NCBI RefSeq assembly: GCF_017874215.1
Contig: NZ_JAGGLB010000005.1
Span: 62,001 to 126,000 of the forward strand
From: Paenibacillus eucommiae
GTDB taxonomy: Bacteria > Bacillota > Bacilli > Paenibacillales > NBRC-103111
Direction of reading: 5' to 3'
Length of the DNA: 64,000 nucleotides
Position numbers and translations under genes: made by a program. The notes below the pieces were generated by a model. The model was not told the origin of the DNA. It did not search any database and saw nothing but the letters and a program-made list of their open reading frames with translations. The first letter of the stretch is position 1. Each line of letters begins with the position of its first letter. This document shows, piece after piece, positions 18,591 through 27,011 of the stretch.

Positions 18591-19097
18591 TTAGTTAGTA
18601 TTAATAGAAGGGACGGACCCGATTTCCATCAGAAGTGTTTGCACTTTTTGCAGCCGCAGGTATTCATTGGCTACCATTTGAGGACGGAAGTAGGCGAACA
18701 GGTAGGCGGCCTCCATAAAGGGCAGGCCAGGGTAGCAGACGACCTCCTGGATGGTGGCGGGATTATCCATCACGATCTGCCACTCCCCGTCTCTCTCTCC
18801 GACAGGTACGGATTGCAGCACCATCACTTTATAGGCTATGATCTGCTCCAGCTCAGCCCAGATCCGTTCCCATGAGGGACTGAACACAACCGGAGTCGGA
18901 AACCATTGCTTCGCAAGGCTCAGCAGTTTCTCAACTTCCTGTTCTTCCGTATCGGCAAAGGCTTTGATCCTGGCAGTAAAGCCATTCAAGAGCCGATAGA
19001 AGCAGGAGTGTCCTCCCTGATTCACTAATGTTTGCAGAGCAAGTAAATCTTGCTCTGTTTGTGCTTGTTCCAGCATATCAAAAGGGCTGCTCTTCAA
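18591..19097 (-). CDS. Hypothetical protein, 168 residues
   Basis: No family recognised. The start is TTG 19097, with AAGGAGA 7 bases upstream on the minus strand. The protein is soluble, Leu/Glu-rich and mostly helical, with two half-recognisable blocks: LEQAQTEQDLLALQTLVNQG at the N-terminus and LFAYFRPQMVANEYLRLQ near the C-terminus. It is convergent with the YcdB-type gene, 16 bases apart, and GTCCCTT/AAGGGAC arms around 18586-18616 could form a shared stem-loop. Codon use looks normal, so it is probably a real gene. Confidence 0.6.
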   Translation of the reverse strand: MKSSPFDMLEQAQTEQDLLALQTLVNQGGHSCFYRLLNGFTARIKAFADTEEQEVEKLLSLAKQWFPTPVVFSPSWERIWAELEQIIAYKVMVLQSVPVGERDGEWQIVMDNPATIQEVVCYPGLPFMEAAYLFAYFRPQMVANEYLRLQKVQTLLMEIGSVPSINTN

Positions 19098-19303
19098 TAG
19101 ACGGTCTCCTTAGGATGGTTTCTGCTGCACCACGATTCATGATCTTTTCTCAAATTTATCATAATTGGTCGAGGAAGAAAAGCAGAGCGGCGAATTCTCA
19201 AGTCGGATTTAGGTGAGTATAGGTGGATATAGGTGGTTACAGGCTGATGCATCTTTTTTTCCCAGTTGATAATATGGTGACACGTGATGTAAACTTTCAA
19301 TTG

Positions 19304-19312
19304 TGCTATAAT
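19304..19312 (+). promoter_or_regulatory. Extended -10 promoter element of LysR gene
   Basis: TGCTATAAT at 19304-19312 is an ideal extended -10 (TGN-TATAAT). No good -35 is seen 17 bp upstream, which fits extended -10 promoters. Confidence 0.5.
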
Positions 19313-19388
19313 CAATTTTTTAATCACTTCTAATAAATTCTTTTATCGCTTCATTAATAACTTCATATCACATGACAGGGGGAGAAGA

Positions 19389-20276
19389 ATGAATCTGGAT
19401 AATTTGGAGACGTTTATTTACGTTGTTCATTTTGGTACTTTTCAAAAGGCGGCGGAAGCGCTCTATTTAACGCAGCCTTCCATTACAGCGCGGATTCGTT
19501 CCCTGGAACATGAGGTGGGCACGACTTTATTTAATCGTGAAGGCAAGAAGGTTCATTTGACGGAAAGTGGAAAAAAACTGGTTCCCTATGCGGAGAAGAT
19601 TTTAAATTTACAGCAAGAAGCCACATATAAGCTTAAGCAAAACCTGTTTGTCCCCGATCAAATAAGAATAGGCTGCTCCAATTCGATTTCTAATTATGTG
19701 ATTCCTGAGGTTTTGCCGGAGCTGAGGCGTGCTTTTCCAAAGATGAAAATCAACATCATTTCAAATCATTCTGAAGAAATCATCAACAAAATTTTGAATA
19801 GAGATGTAGATTTTGGAGTCATCCGCTCCACCCATCACCAGAAACTCGAATCCAAAATGATCACAAGCAGCGCTATTGGCCTCTATGCTCATCCGGAGCA
19901 CCCTCTAATTAGTAAGAACAGATCGGTTACTGTGCAAGAGATTTTTGAATACGATCTTATTTTTTATGACCATAATTCAGTGGAATGGCTGTTTGTTACG
20001 CGATTATTTGAACCTTTGCCATCCGGACCCAATGTGATCGTCGAAGTAGATAGTATGGAAACCTCCAAAAGACTCGTTGCGAAAGGTATGGGAATTTGTT
20101 TTTTGCCGGAGCTGTCCGTTCATGAAGAATTGCGCAGTAACATACTGGCGCGAGTTCCCTTAGAGACCAACCTGGAGAGTACGATGCAGATTTCTGTCAT
20201 GTATTTAAAGGAGAAAGCCGATAGCCCGGCGCTTCAATTTTTTTCGAATTTTAATTTTCACAATAGGGAAGCCTAA
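19389..20276 (+). CDS. LysR-family transcriptional regulator
   Basis: The 295-residue protein has the typical N-terminal winged HTH (residues 1-60: NLETFIYVVHFGTFQKAAEA, LTQPSITARIRSLE, LFNREGKKVHLTESG) and a two-lobed periplasmic-binding-like effector domain (about 90-290). AGGGGGAG precedes ATG 19389. It lies directly upstream of, and in the same direction as, the amino acid importer and catabolic genes to 26729. It is the obvious candidate regulator, with the imported compound or a product as effector. Unlike most LysR genes it is not divergent from its presumed target. Confidence 0.92.
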   Translation: MNLDNLETFIYVVHFGTFQKAAEALYLTQPSITARIRSLEHEVGTTLFNREGKKVHLTESGKKLVPYAEKILNLQQEATYKLKQNLFVPDQIRIGCSNSISNYVIPEVLPELRRAFPKMKINIISNHSEEIINKILNRDVDFGVIRSTHHQKLESKMITSSAIGLYAHPEHPLISKNRSVTVQEIFEYDLIFYDHNSVEWLFVTRLFEPLPSGPNVIVEVDSMETSKRLVAKGMGICFLPELSVHEELRSNILARVPLETNLESTMQISVMYLKEKADSPALQFFSNFNFHNREA

Positions 20277-20393
20277 TCGGGGAGAAAGCCCGGCTAGGGC
20301 ATCTATTAATTTTTTCTATATAAACCAAGGCAATGATGATTATTCGGCTTAAAAAATATATGCTATATTGGGATTACAAATGAAACGCGAAAA

Positions 20394-20411
20394 AAATAAA
20401 GCGCTTTATTT
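20394..20411. promoter_or_regulatory. 18-bp perfect palindrome upstream of importer operon
   Basis: AAATAAAGCGCTTTATTT is a perfect 18-bp palindrome 30 bp before the binding-protein start. Its core AAAGCGCTTT matches the centre of a catabolite-responsive (cre) element, but the outer TG/CA positions do not. It could be an operator or a weak leader hairpin. A TATATT hexamer near 20364 may be the -10 of the operon promoter. Confidence 0.4.
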
Positions 20412-20440
20412 GCTGGAAATATCAAAAGGAGGAGTTCATC

Positions 20441-21253
20441 ATGATGACAACGAAAAAGAGGGTCCATTTGGTATTGCTTGGCGCACTCATGCTTTTAGCA
20501 ACTGCTTGTGGAAGCGGTACCAATACGCCTTCTTCATCCTCAGACAAGCCGGGGAGTTCGGATGCCGTATTAGCCAATATTGCCAAAACCAAAATACTGA
20601 GGGTCGGAACAGACGCTACCTTAAAGCCATTCGAATATAAAAAAGGAGATCGCTTTGAAGGGTTTGACATTGAGATGGTTGAAGCCTTGGCGAAAGAATT
20701 AGGGGCTGAAAAGGTTGAGTTTGTGGACACCGAATTTAAAGGTCTGATTCCGGGATTGCAGGCTAAGAAGTTCGATATGATCGCATCTGCGATGTATATT
20801 ACTGACGAGCGCAAAAAGACGATTGATTTTTCAGATGCTTATTATCCTAGCGGTGTATCTCTTTTAGTGAAAAAAGATAATAATACAGTCAACGGAATGG
20901 AAGACTTGAAGGGTAAAAAGGTCGCGGTTCAAATTGGTACGGCGAATGTTAAATTCGTTGAGGATAATTATAAGGATATCGAGGTTGTGAAGGTAGATAA
21001 AAACACGGAGTTGTTCCTGGAACTGGAGACAGGTAAGGTGGATGCTGTGGTGACTTCGTTCCCTTCCGCCAAAGGATATGAGAAGGAAAATGCGGGGACA
21101 GTTAAAGTACTCCCAAATAAGCTCACTGAGGATTACTACGGGTTCGGTGTTAGCAAAGAGAATACGGAATTTACAAAGGCCATTAACGAGGCTTTGAAAA
21201 AGATGAAAGAAAAAGGAATAACGGATGAAATTATAAAGAAATGGGTTGAATAA
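20441..21253 (+). CDS. Polar amino acid ABC transporter binding lipoprotein
   Basis: AAAGGAGG precedes ATG 20441. The 270-residue protein starts with a lipoprotein signal ending in the lipobox TAC (MLLATACGSG). The rest is a family 3 binding protein: LRVGTDATLKPFEYKKGDRF, GFDIEMVEALAKELG, DMIASAMYITDERKKTIDFS, GKKVAVQIGTAN. This group carries polar amino acids such as Gln, Arg, His or related amines. The neighbouring ureohydrolase suggests a guanidino compound as ligand, which is inference. Confidence 0.92.
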   Translation: MMTTKKRVHLVLLGALMLLATACGSGTNTPSSSSDKPGSSDAVLANIAKTKILRVGTDATLKPFEYKKGDRFEGFDIEMVEALAKELGAEKVEFVDTEFKGLIPGLQAKKFDMIASAMYITDERKKTIDFSDAYYPSGVSLLVKKDNNTVNGMEDLKGKKVAVQIGTANVKFVEDNYKDIEVVKVDKNTELFLELETGKVDAVVTSFPSAKGYEKENAGTVKVLPNKLTEDYYGFGVSKENTEFTKAINEALKKMKEKGITDEIIKKWVE

Positions 21254-21255
21254 TC

Positions 21256-21933
21256 ATGCAGTCCTTCGATTTTTCTGTTCTTTTTCACTGGGAAACGATA
21301 AGCCTGCTGTTACGATCTTTGTGGTTAACGATTTTATACACATGTGCCAGCTTCGTGTTGGCCATTGGAATCGGAACTGTAATCGCTTTCGGGCAAATCT
21401 CCAAATTTAAGCCTTGGACCTATATCTCGCTGGCGTATTTATCCTGGTTCCGGGGAACGCCTTTACTGGTGCAGCTGTTTCTATTGTATTACGGGCTTCC
21501 CATGGTGTTCAAGATTGATACTGTTCCTTGGATGGCGGGAGTTATAGCTTTAGCCATGTATAGCGGAGCCTATGCGTCGCAAATCATTCGTGGTGCGATT
21601 CAATCGATTGACAAGGGCCAAATGGAAGCGGGACGTTCCCTTGGCTTCTCGTATGCGCAGACTATGAGTAAAATCATTATTCCGCAAGCGGCTATTCGGA
21701 TGCTGGCCCCGATGACCAATGAATTGATTTCTCTAACCAAGAATTCCTCCTTATTATCTACGATTACTGTAGTGGAGCTTTTCAGACAAGCCAATCTTAT
21801 GATTGCAGATACCTATAAGACGATGGAATTTTTGCTGGCGATTGCCGTTCTTTATTATTTAATTAACAATCTTATAGGGTATCTGGGACTTATGCTGGAA
21901 AGAAGGCTGAGTATGGGAGATGACATCCGATGA
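21256..21933 (+). CDS. Polar amino acid ABC transporter permease
   Basis: The 225-residue protein is a HisM/GlnP-type permease with about five membrane helices. The conserved loop reads [20 protein letters not shown] then QAA, and the upstream block [20 protein letters not shown] is diagnostic for the family. It starts 3 bases after the binding-protein stop and overlaps the ATPase start by 4 bases (ATGA), so the three importer genes are co-translated. Confidence 0.93.
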   Translation: MQSFDFSVLFHWETISLLLRSLWLTILYTCASFVLAIGIGTVIAFGQISKFKPWTYISLAYLSWFRGTPLLVQLFLLYYGLPMVFKIDTVPWMAGVIALAMYSGAYASQIIRGAIQSIDKGQMEAGRSLGFSYAQTMSKIIIPQAAIRMLAPMTNELISLTKNSSLLSTITVVELFRQANLMIADTYKTMEFLLAIAVLYYLINNLIGYLGLMLERRLSMGDDIR

Positions 21934-22709
21934 TCAAAATCAGCAATGTGCATAAAACGTTTGGAACCAATCATGTGCTGCGCGGTGTAAATCTTGAGGT
22001 GAGGCAAGGAGAGGTCGTAGTTATTTTGGGCCCATCCGGATCAGGGAAAAGTACGTTATTGCGGTGTATCAATTATTTGGAAGCTTTTGACCAAGGGCAG
22101 GTTCTAATTGAGGGCAAGCCTGTTGGCAAAATGATAATGAATGACCAGCTCAAGGAAATTCCACAAAAGGAACTTAATGCTTTGCGGCAAGAAGTGGGCA
22201 TGGTTTTCCAATCGTTTAATTTATTTCCCCATAAATCCGTGTTGCAAAATATTACGATGGCTCCTGAGACGCTAAGAGGAATGAGCAAAGAGGACGCAAG
22301 GAAATTGGCATCCGATTTGTTGCGTAAGGTTGGTCTGGAGGAAAAAGCAGATAGCCGCCCATCCAGCTTATCCGGGGGACAAAAGCAGCGGGTAGCGATT
22401 GCCCGGGCTCTGGCGATGAAGCCGAAGGTCATGCTATTTGATGAACCCACTTCAGCTTTGGACCCGGAAAAGGTAGGCGAGGTTTTGCAGGTTATGCGGA
22501 ACTTGGCTGTAGAAGGGATGACTATGGTTGTCGTAACGCATGAGATGAGCTTCGCTCAGGAGGTTGCAGACCGTGTAGTTATTATGGATGAAGGTATCAT
22601 TATTGAAGAAGGGCCTCCAGGCAAAATTTTTAAGGAGCCTACTCAAGCACGGACGAAATTATTCTTAAGCCAAATTCTGAATAAAAATGCCGGCGCAGTA
22701 ACGATGTAG
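21930..22709 (+). CDS. Polar amino acid ABC transporter ATPase
   Basis: This is a complete 259-residue ATPase: Walker [10 protein letters not shown] near residue 33, Q-loop [13 protein letters not shown], signature LSGGQKQR, Walker [14 protein letters not shown] and switch His in [10 protein letters not shown]. It belongs to the GlnQ/HisP group. It is slightly long because of an insert after strand 2 ([14 protein letters not shown]), typical of a subset of this family. It energises the permease encoded by the overlapping gene. Confidence 0.94.
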   Translation: MIKISNVHKTFGTNHVLRGVNLEVRQGEVVVILGPSGSGKSTLLRCINYLEAFDQGQVLIEGKPVGKMIMNDQLKEIPQKELNALRQEVGMVFQSFNLFPHKSVLQNITMAPETLRGMSKEDARKLASDLLRKVGLEEKADSRPSSLSGGQKQRVAIARALAMKPKVMLFDEPTSALDPEKVGEVLQVMRNLAVEGMTMVVVTHEMSFAQEVADRVVIMDEGIIIEEGPPGKIFKEPTQARTKLFLSQILNKNAGAVTM

Positions 22710-22794
22710 TTACGTCGTAGCTTGCGTCGAAATGGAATCAGTCACAAGTATGGTCACATAATCTAATACAAGACATCAAGGAGAGATTAACTCT

Positions 22795-23742
22795 ATGAAA
22801 AAAATTAATATGCCCATTACTGGTATTTGCTCTTTTGCTAAGTATCCGATCTGTACAGACTTTGAAAATTTGGAAGCAGATATGGCTATATTGGGTATTC
22901 CTTATGATACTGGAGTTGGGTATTTGACAGGAACCCGGCTTGGACCAAGGCGCGTAAGAGAAGTATCTACACATTATTCCAGAGGAGATGCGGGATTCTA
23001 TGATCCTGAACGTGATGAAGTATTTCTTGCGGCCCCTTGGAAAATTGTAGACTGTGGAGACGCCGATGTCATTCATGGCAATATTGAGCAATCCTTTGAT
23101 GCCATTGAGTGGGCAGTCCGACAAATTGTTGAAAAAGGAACGATTCCCGTTGTTATTGGAGGAGACCATTCCATTTCCATTCCTGTAGCAAGAGCACTGG
23201 ATTCACTAGGTCCGGTTACCGTTGTTCAATTCGATGCCCATTTGGATTGGTCTGACGCTCCGGGAGGGCAGCGTTTAGGGAATGGCAGCCCGATGCGCCG
23301 TATGTCAGAGATGAGTCATATCAAGGAAATGGCCCAAATAGGGCTAAGAGGACTGGGCAGCAGCCGGAAAGAAGATTTCGATGCCGCTAAGGAATACGGC
23401 AGTGTGCTTATTTCCGCAAGAGAAGCGAAGGAGCTTGGCGTCGAGAAGGTGATGGAGAAAATTCCCCAAAGGGAGCGGTACTACGTAACGATTGATATTG
23501 ATGCATTCGACATCTCTATCGCAACAGGTACAGGATCACCATCTCCAGGTGGATTTAGCTTCGATGAACTGAATTCGATGCTGGAAGCCTTGGCTCAAAA
23601 GGGCGATATCGTTTGTTTCGATTTTGTAGAAGTTGCTCCCCAATATGACCCCGCGGGTCAGACAACCCGGGTAGCGGCGATGACGATTTTAAATTTCATG
23701 GGGCATATTTTGAAAAGAAAAGAAAATATGCAAAATAAATAA
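22795..23742 (+). CDS. Agmatinase-family ureohydrolase
   Basis: This 315-residue protein is a metal-dependent guanidino hydrolase that would release urea. Metal-binding motifs are present: GGDHS near residue 122, DAHLDW near 147 and DIDAFD near 235. The third motif continues DISIATGTGSPSPGG, where most agmatinases have DPxxAPGTGTPxPGG, so the usual Pro after the last Asp is absent. Substrate could be agmatine, guanidinobutyrate or another guanidino acid. It lies between a polar amino acid importer and aspartase, and no polyamine gene is nearby, so agmatine is not obviously the substrate. AAGGAGAG precedes ATG 22795. Confidence 0.85.
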   Translation: MKKINMPITGICSFAKYPICTDFENLEADMAILGIPYDTGVGYLTGTRLGPRRVREVSTHYSRGDAGFYDPERDEVFLAAPWKIVDCGDADVIHGNIEQSFDAIEWAVRQIVEKGTIPVVIGGDHSISIPVARALDSLGPVTVVQFDAHLDWSDAPGGQRLGNGSPMRRMSEMSHIKEMAQIGLRGLGSSRKEDFDAAKEYGSVLISAREAKELGVEKVMEKIPQRERYYVTIDIDAFDISIATGTGSPSPGGFSFDELNSMLEALAQKGDIVCFDFVEVAPQYDPAGQTTRVAAMTILNFMGHILKRKENMQNK

Positions 23743-23755
23743 TTTGAAACAGGTC

Positions 23756-23783
23756 AGTGCCATGGTTGTATGACCATGGCACT
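23756..23783 (+). other. Perfect inverted repeat before aspartase gene
   Basis: AGTGCCATGGT (23756-23766) and ACCATGGCACT (23773-23783) form a perfect 11-bp stem with a 6-base loop. No T tract follows, so it is more likely an mRNA stabiliser, attenuator or operator than a terminator. It lies 31 bp before the aspartase start. Confidence 0.6.
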
Positions 23784-23814
23784 CCTAAATTACTGCAAAT
23801 GGAGGTAGAATTCA

Positions 23815-25239
23815 TTGGTACACGAGACCGGCGGCGTAAGGTTGGAGAAAGACTTTTTGGGAGAAAAGGAAGTGCCAGTCGGTGCCTATTATGGTATCCA
23901 AACGTTACGGGCTGTCGAAAATTTTCCGATTACGGGGTACAGAATTCATGAAGAATTGATCACCGCCATGGCCATGGTGAAAAAGGCGGCCGCCTTATCC
24001 AATATGGAGATTAAGCAGCTTACTCCCGGCATGGGGACATTCATTGTTCAGGCAGCTGAAGAGATCATCTCAGGCCAGTGGCACGATCAATTTATCGTTG
24101 ACCCCATTCAAGGCGGTGCTGGAACATCCATCAACATGAACACCAATGAGGTGATCGCTAACCGTGCCCTCGAATTATCGGGAGGAACGAAGGGAGATTA
24201 CTTCTCCATCAGTCCCAATACCCATGTAAATATGTCGCAGTCGACCAATGACAGCTTTCCAACTGCCATCCACCTTGCAGCCTTATCGTTAATCGAAAAG
24301 CTGTTGGTAACGATGGAAGATTTGCATGCAGCTTTTGCCCGCAAGGCCGTGGAATTCGATAGTGTGATTAAAATGGGCAGAACACACCTGCAGGATGCAG
24401 TTCCAATCCGGCTTGGGCAGGAGTTCGAGGCATACAGCCGCGTGCTGAGCCGTGATATCAAAAGAATCAGCCAAACGAGGGACCATTTGCTGGAAGTGAA
24501 TATGGGCGCCACGGCTGTTGGAACGGGATTGAATGCAGAACCCCGCTACATGGCAAGGGTAGTGGAAATCTTGGCTGAAATTAGCGGATTTCCTGTCATT
24601 AATGCGGAGCATTTGCCTGATGCCACACAAAATACAGATGTCTATACTGAGGTTTCCGCCGCCTTAAAGATATGCATGATCAATATGTCCAAAATCGCCA
24701 ATGACCTTCGTCTTATGGCCTCTGGACCACGCACTGGCTTGGGGGAAATCAGCCTGCCTGCGCGTCAGCCCGGATCCTCTATCATGCCGGGTAAAGTAAA
24801 TCCGGTCATGTGCGAGGTCGTCAATCAGGTCGCCTTCCAGGTCATTGGGAACGACCATACCATTTGCCTGGCTTCGGAAGCGGGACAATTGGAGCTCAAT
24901 GTGATGGAGCCGGTCCTGGTGTTTAATCTGCTGCAGTCCTTAAGCATGATGAATCAAGTGTTTAAGGTATTCCGCACGCACTGCCTGGAGGGCATCGAGG
25001 CGAACACCGAGAGGTGTAAAGCTTACGTCGAGAACAGCGTCGGCATTATGACTGCACTGAACCCTCATCTGGGATACGAAGCGTCGGCAAGAATCGCCCG
25101 TGAAGCAATTGTGACAGGCAGACCCGTTCGTGAGTTATGTTTGGAGCATCAAGTGCTGACGGAAGAAGAGCTGGATCAAATTCTTGACATTTATCAGATG
25201 ACTCAGCCCGGAATAGCGGGGAAAGCGCTGCGGGACTAA
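23815..25239 (+). CDS. ansB: Aspartate ammonia-lyase
   Basis: TTG 23815 has GGAGG 9 bases upstream. The 474-residue protein belongs to the fumarase/aspartase superfamily: AYYGIQTLRAVENFPI at the N-terminus, VNMSQSTNDSFPTA, GRTHLQDAVP, and the signature GSSIMPGKVNPVMCE with the catalytic Ser. The aspartase call over fumarase rests on the GIQTLRAVENF start and the loop sequence. It converts aspartate to fumarate and ammonia. It overlaps or abuts the malic enzyme gene, so fumarate could be drawn to malate and then pyruvate by a fumarase elsewhere. Confidence 0.92.
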   Translation: MVHETGGVRLEKDFLGEKEVPVGAYYGIQTLRAVENFPITGYRIHEELITAMAMVKKAAALSNMEIKQLTPGMGTFIVQAAEEIISGQWHDQFIVDPIQGGAGTSINMNTNEVIANRALELSGGTKGDYFSISPNTHVNMSQSTNDSFPTAIHLAALSLIEKLLVTMEDLHAAFARKAVEFDSVIKMGRTHLQDAVPIRLGQEFEAYSRVLSRDIKRISQTRDHLLEVNMGATAVGTGLNAEPRYMARVVEILAEISGFPVINAEHLPDATQNTDVYTEVSAALKICMINMSKIANDLRLMASGPRTGLGEISLPARQPGSSIMPGKVNPVMCEVVNQVAFQVIGNDHTICLASEAGQLELNVMEPVLVFNLLQSLSMMNQVFKVFRTHCLEGIEANTERCKAYVENSVGIMTALNPHLGYEASARIAREAIVTGRPVRELCLEHQVLTEEELDQILDIYQMTQPGIAGKALRD

Positions 25240-25262
25240 TGGAAAAGAGCAAGGATAACCTT

Positions 25263-26729
25263 ATGGCATCGACTATTGAAGTATCAGGAGGGACCTTTGT
25301 GGAGCGTGAATTTGGTAAATTAATTACAGGCAAAAGTATCATATTACGTCTGGAAATGAAAACAGATGTGATTAAATTTAGCGACATTGTCCAAATCATT
25401 TCGGATGAGGGCGGTGATTTGGTAGCGATTGATGTCATTCAAATGAAACATGATATGACCATTCGTGACTTGACGGTGAACGTGTCAGATTCCTTGCAAA
25501 TCGTACAGATTTCAGAAAAAGTGCAGCAATTAAATGGCGTGAATTTGGTAAATGTGTCCGATCAAACGTTTTTGATGCACTTGGGTGGAAAAATAGAAAC
25601 GAAGCTGAAGGTTCCCATTCAGAATCGTGATGATTTGTCTCGTGTATATACTCCGGATGTAGCCCGGGTATGCATGGCTATTCAAGAGGACCAGCGCAAG
25701 TCGTTCACGTTAACGATTAAGCGCAACACGGTTGCAGTTGTATCCGATGGCAGCGCCGTTCTAGGCCTGGGGAATATCGGTCCCTATGCGGCGATGCCCG
25801 TCATGGAAGGAAAGGCGATGCTATTCAAGCAAATGGCGGATGTGGATTCGTTTCCTATTTGTCTCGAAACCCAGGATACAGAGGAAATTATCCGAACGAT
25901 AAAGGCGATAGCGCCGGCTTTTGGCGGCATTAATTTGGAGGATATCTCTTCCCCGCGATGCTTTGAGATAGAGGAACGTTTAAAAGAGGAATTGGATATT
26001 CCCGTGTTCCACGATGACCAGCATGGTACAGCTGTTGTTTTGTATGCAGGACTAATTAGCGCGTTAAAGCTCGTAAATAAATCAATCGATCAGATTAAAG
26101 TTGTCGTTAATGGTATTGGCGCAGCAGGAATCGCCTGTACAAAAATTTTGCTTGCAGCTGGAGCGAAAGAAATTATAGGTGTCGATAAAGATGGGGCTAT
26201 CGTATCAGGTAATGAATACACCAATCCCATGTGGAATTGGTATTCTCAGAACACGAACCCTCACAAAAGCAGCGGATCGCTGGCGGATGTAATCAAGGGT
26301 GCCGATGTTTTTATCGGATTATCACGAGGCAAGATTCTAAGCCGCGAAATGGTGATGACGATGAACGCCGAACCGATTGTATTTGCGATGGCCAATCCAA
26401 CGCCAGAGATTGATCCGGATGAAATAGAGGATATTGCCGCTGTAGTAGCAACCGGGCGTTCTGATTACCCCAATCAGATTAATAATGTTCTTTGTTTCCC
26501 CGGCATATTTCGTGGGGCCTTGGATTGCAGGGCGACGACGATTAATGAAAAAATGAAGCTGGCTGCGGCAGAGGCAATCGCCTCTGTAATATCCGATGAT
26601 GAACGAAACAAATACTACATTATTCCTAGTGTTTTCAATCCGGATGTAGTCAAGCTGGTCCGCGATGGTGTGGTGGAAGCGGCCATTCTGACAAAAGTTG
26701 CCCGACGGATTCCACGGGAGTACCGGTAA
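25263..26729 (+). CDS. NAD-type malic enzyme with N-terminal ACT domain
   Basis: The protein has an ACT-like regulatory domain (about residues 20-100: LRLEMKTDVIKFSDIVQII) and then the malic enzyme catalytic and NAD-binding domains. Visible motifs are SRVYTPDVARVCMAI, VSDGSAVLGLGNIGPYAAMP, HDDQHGTA and GIGAAGIACTKILLAAGA. It oxidatively decarboxylates malate to pyruvate. ATG 25263 has AAGGA 7 bases upstream; ATG 25239, overlapping the aspartase stop by one base, is an alternative. It ends the operon and is followed by a terminator. Malic enzymes with an ACT domain are known in Firmicutes and may be amino-acid regulated. Confidence 0.9.
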   Translation: MASTIEVSGGTFVEREFGKLITGKSIILRLEMKTDVIKFSDIVQIISDEGGDLVAIDVIQMKHDMTIRDLTVNVSDSLQIVQISEKVQQLNGVNLVNVSDQTFLMHLGGKIETKLKVPIQNRDDLSRVYTPDVARVCMAIQEDQRKSFTLTIKRNTVAVVSDGSAVLGLGNIGPYAAMPVMEGKAMLFKQMADVDSFPICLETQDTEEIIRTIKAIAPAFGGINLEDISSPRCFEIEERLKEELDIPVFHDDQHGTAVVLYAGLISALKLVNKSIDQIKVVVNGIGAAGIACTKILLAAGAKEIIGVDKDGAIVSGNEYTNPMWNWYSQNTNPHKSSGSLADVIKGADVFIGLSRGKILSREMVMTMNAEPIVFAMANPTPEIDPDEIEDIAAVVATGRSDYPNQINNVLCFPGIFRGALDCRATTINEKMKLAAAEAIASVISDDERNKYYIIPSVFNPDVVKLVRDGVVEAAILTKVARRIPREYR

Positions 26730-26760
26730 TTGTGCAGCACAAAATACCATTATGTTTGGG

Positions 26761-26795
26761 CAGTGCGCTTCCGTAAGGGGGCGTGCTGTTTTTTG
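26761..26795 (+). terminator. Terminator of importer/ureohydrolase/aspartase/malic operon
   Basis: CAGTGCGCTTCC pairs with GGGGGCGTGCTG, using several G-U pairs, and ends in six T residues. Confidence 0.75.
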
Positions 26796-26809
26796 TGTCC
26801 GTGCTTGAC

Positions 26810-26883
26810 TTAACGATGTTTTTGATCGTTAAAGGCAGTGTTTCCAGTGCAATCAGTCACTTAATGATGTTTTTCATCGCTAA
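26810..26883 (+). repeat. Paired-palindrome element, copy 1
   Basis: Two copies of the palindrome TTAACGATG-N5-CATCGTTAA lie at 26810-26832 and 26861-26883, both with a TTTTT loop. The starts are exactly 51 bp apart, leaving a 28-bp spacer. The first has one arm mismatch, the second two changes. It sits just behind the malic enzyme terminator. Confidence 0.85.
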
Positions 26884-27011
26884 ATGAGCACGGATGGCTT
26901 CTCGTCTATCTTTCAGCTAACATGGATATTTGCCGCAGGATATCGTACTATTAAGATACAAGCAAAGCAAGAAGAAGAGTCCATTGGTACAAGGGAGGCG
27001 GGAGAAGTAAG

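Noticed and set aside
20277..20440. Guanidine riboswitch upstream of the importer
   Set aside because: I looked for the conserved ACGR-type motifs of ykkC RNAs in the expected places and saw no convincing match; only the short palindrome is evident.
26810..26883. Palindrome pair as the terminator of the malic enzyme operon
   Set aside because: A proper terminator lies just upstream at 26761-26795, and the palindrome stems are AT-rich without a following T tract.
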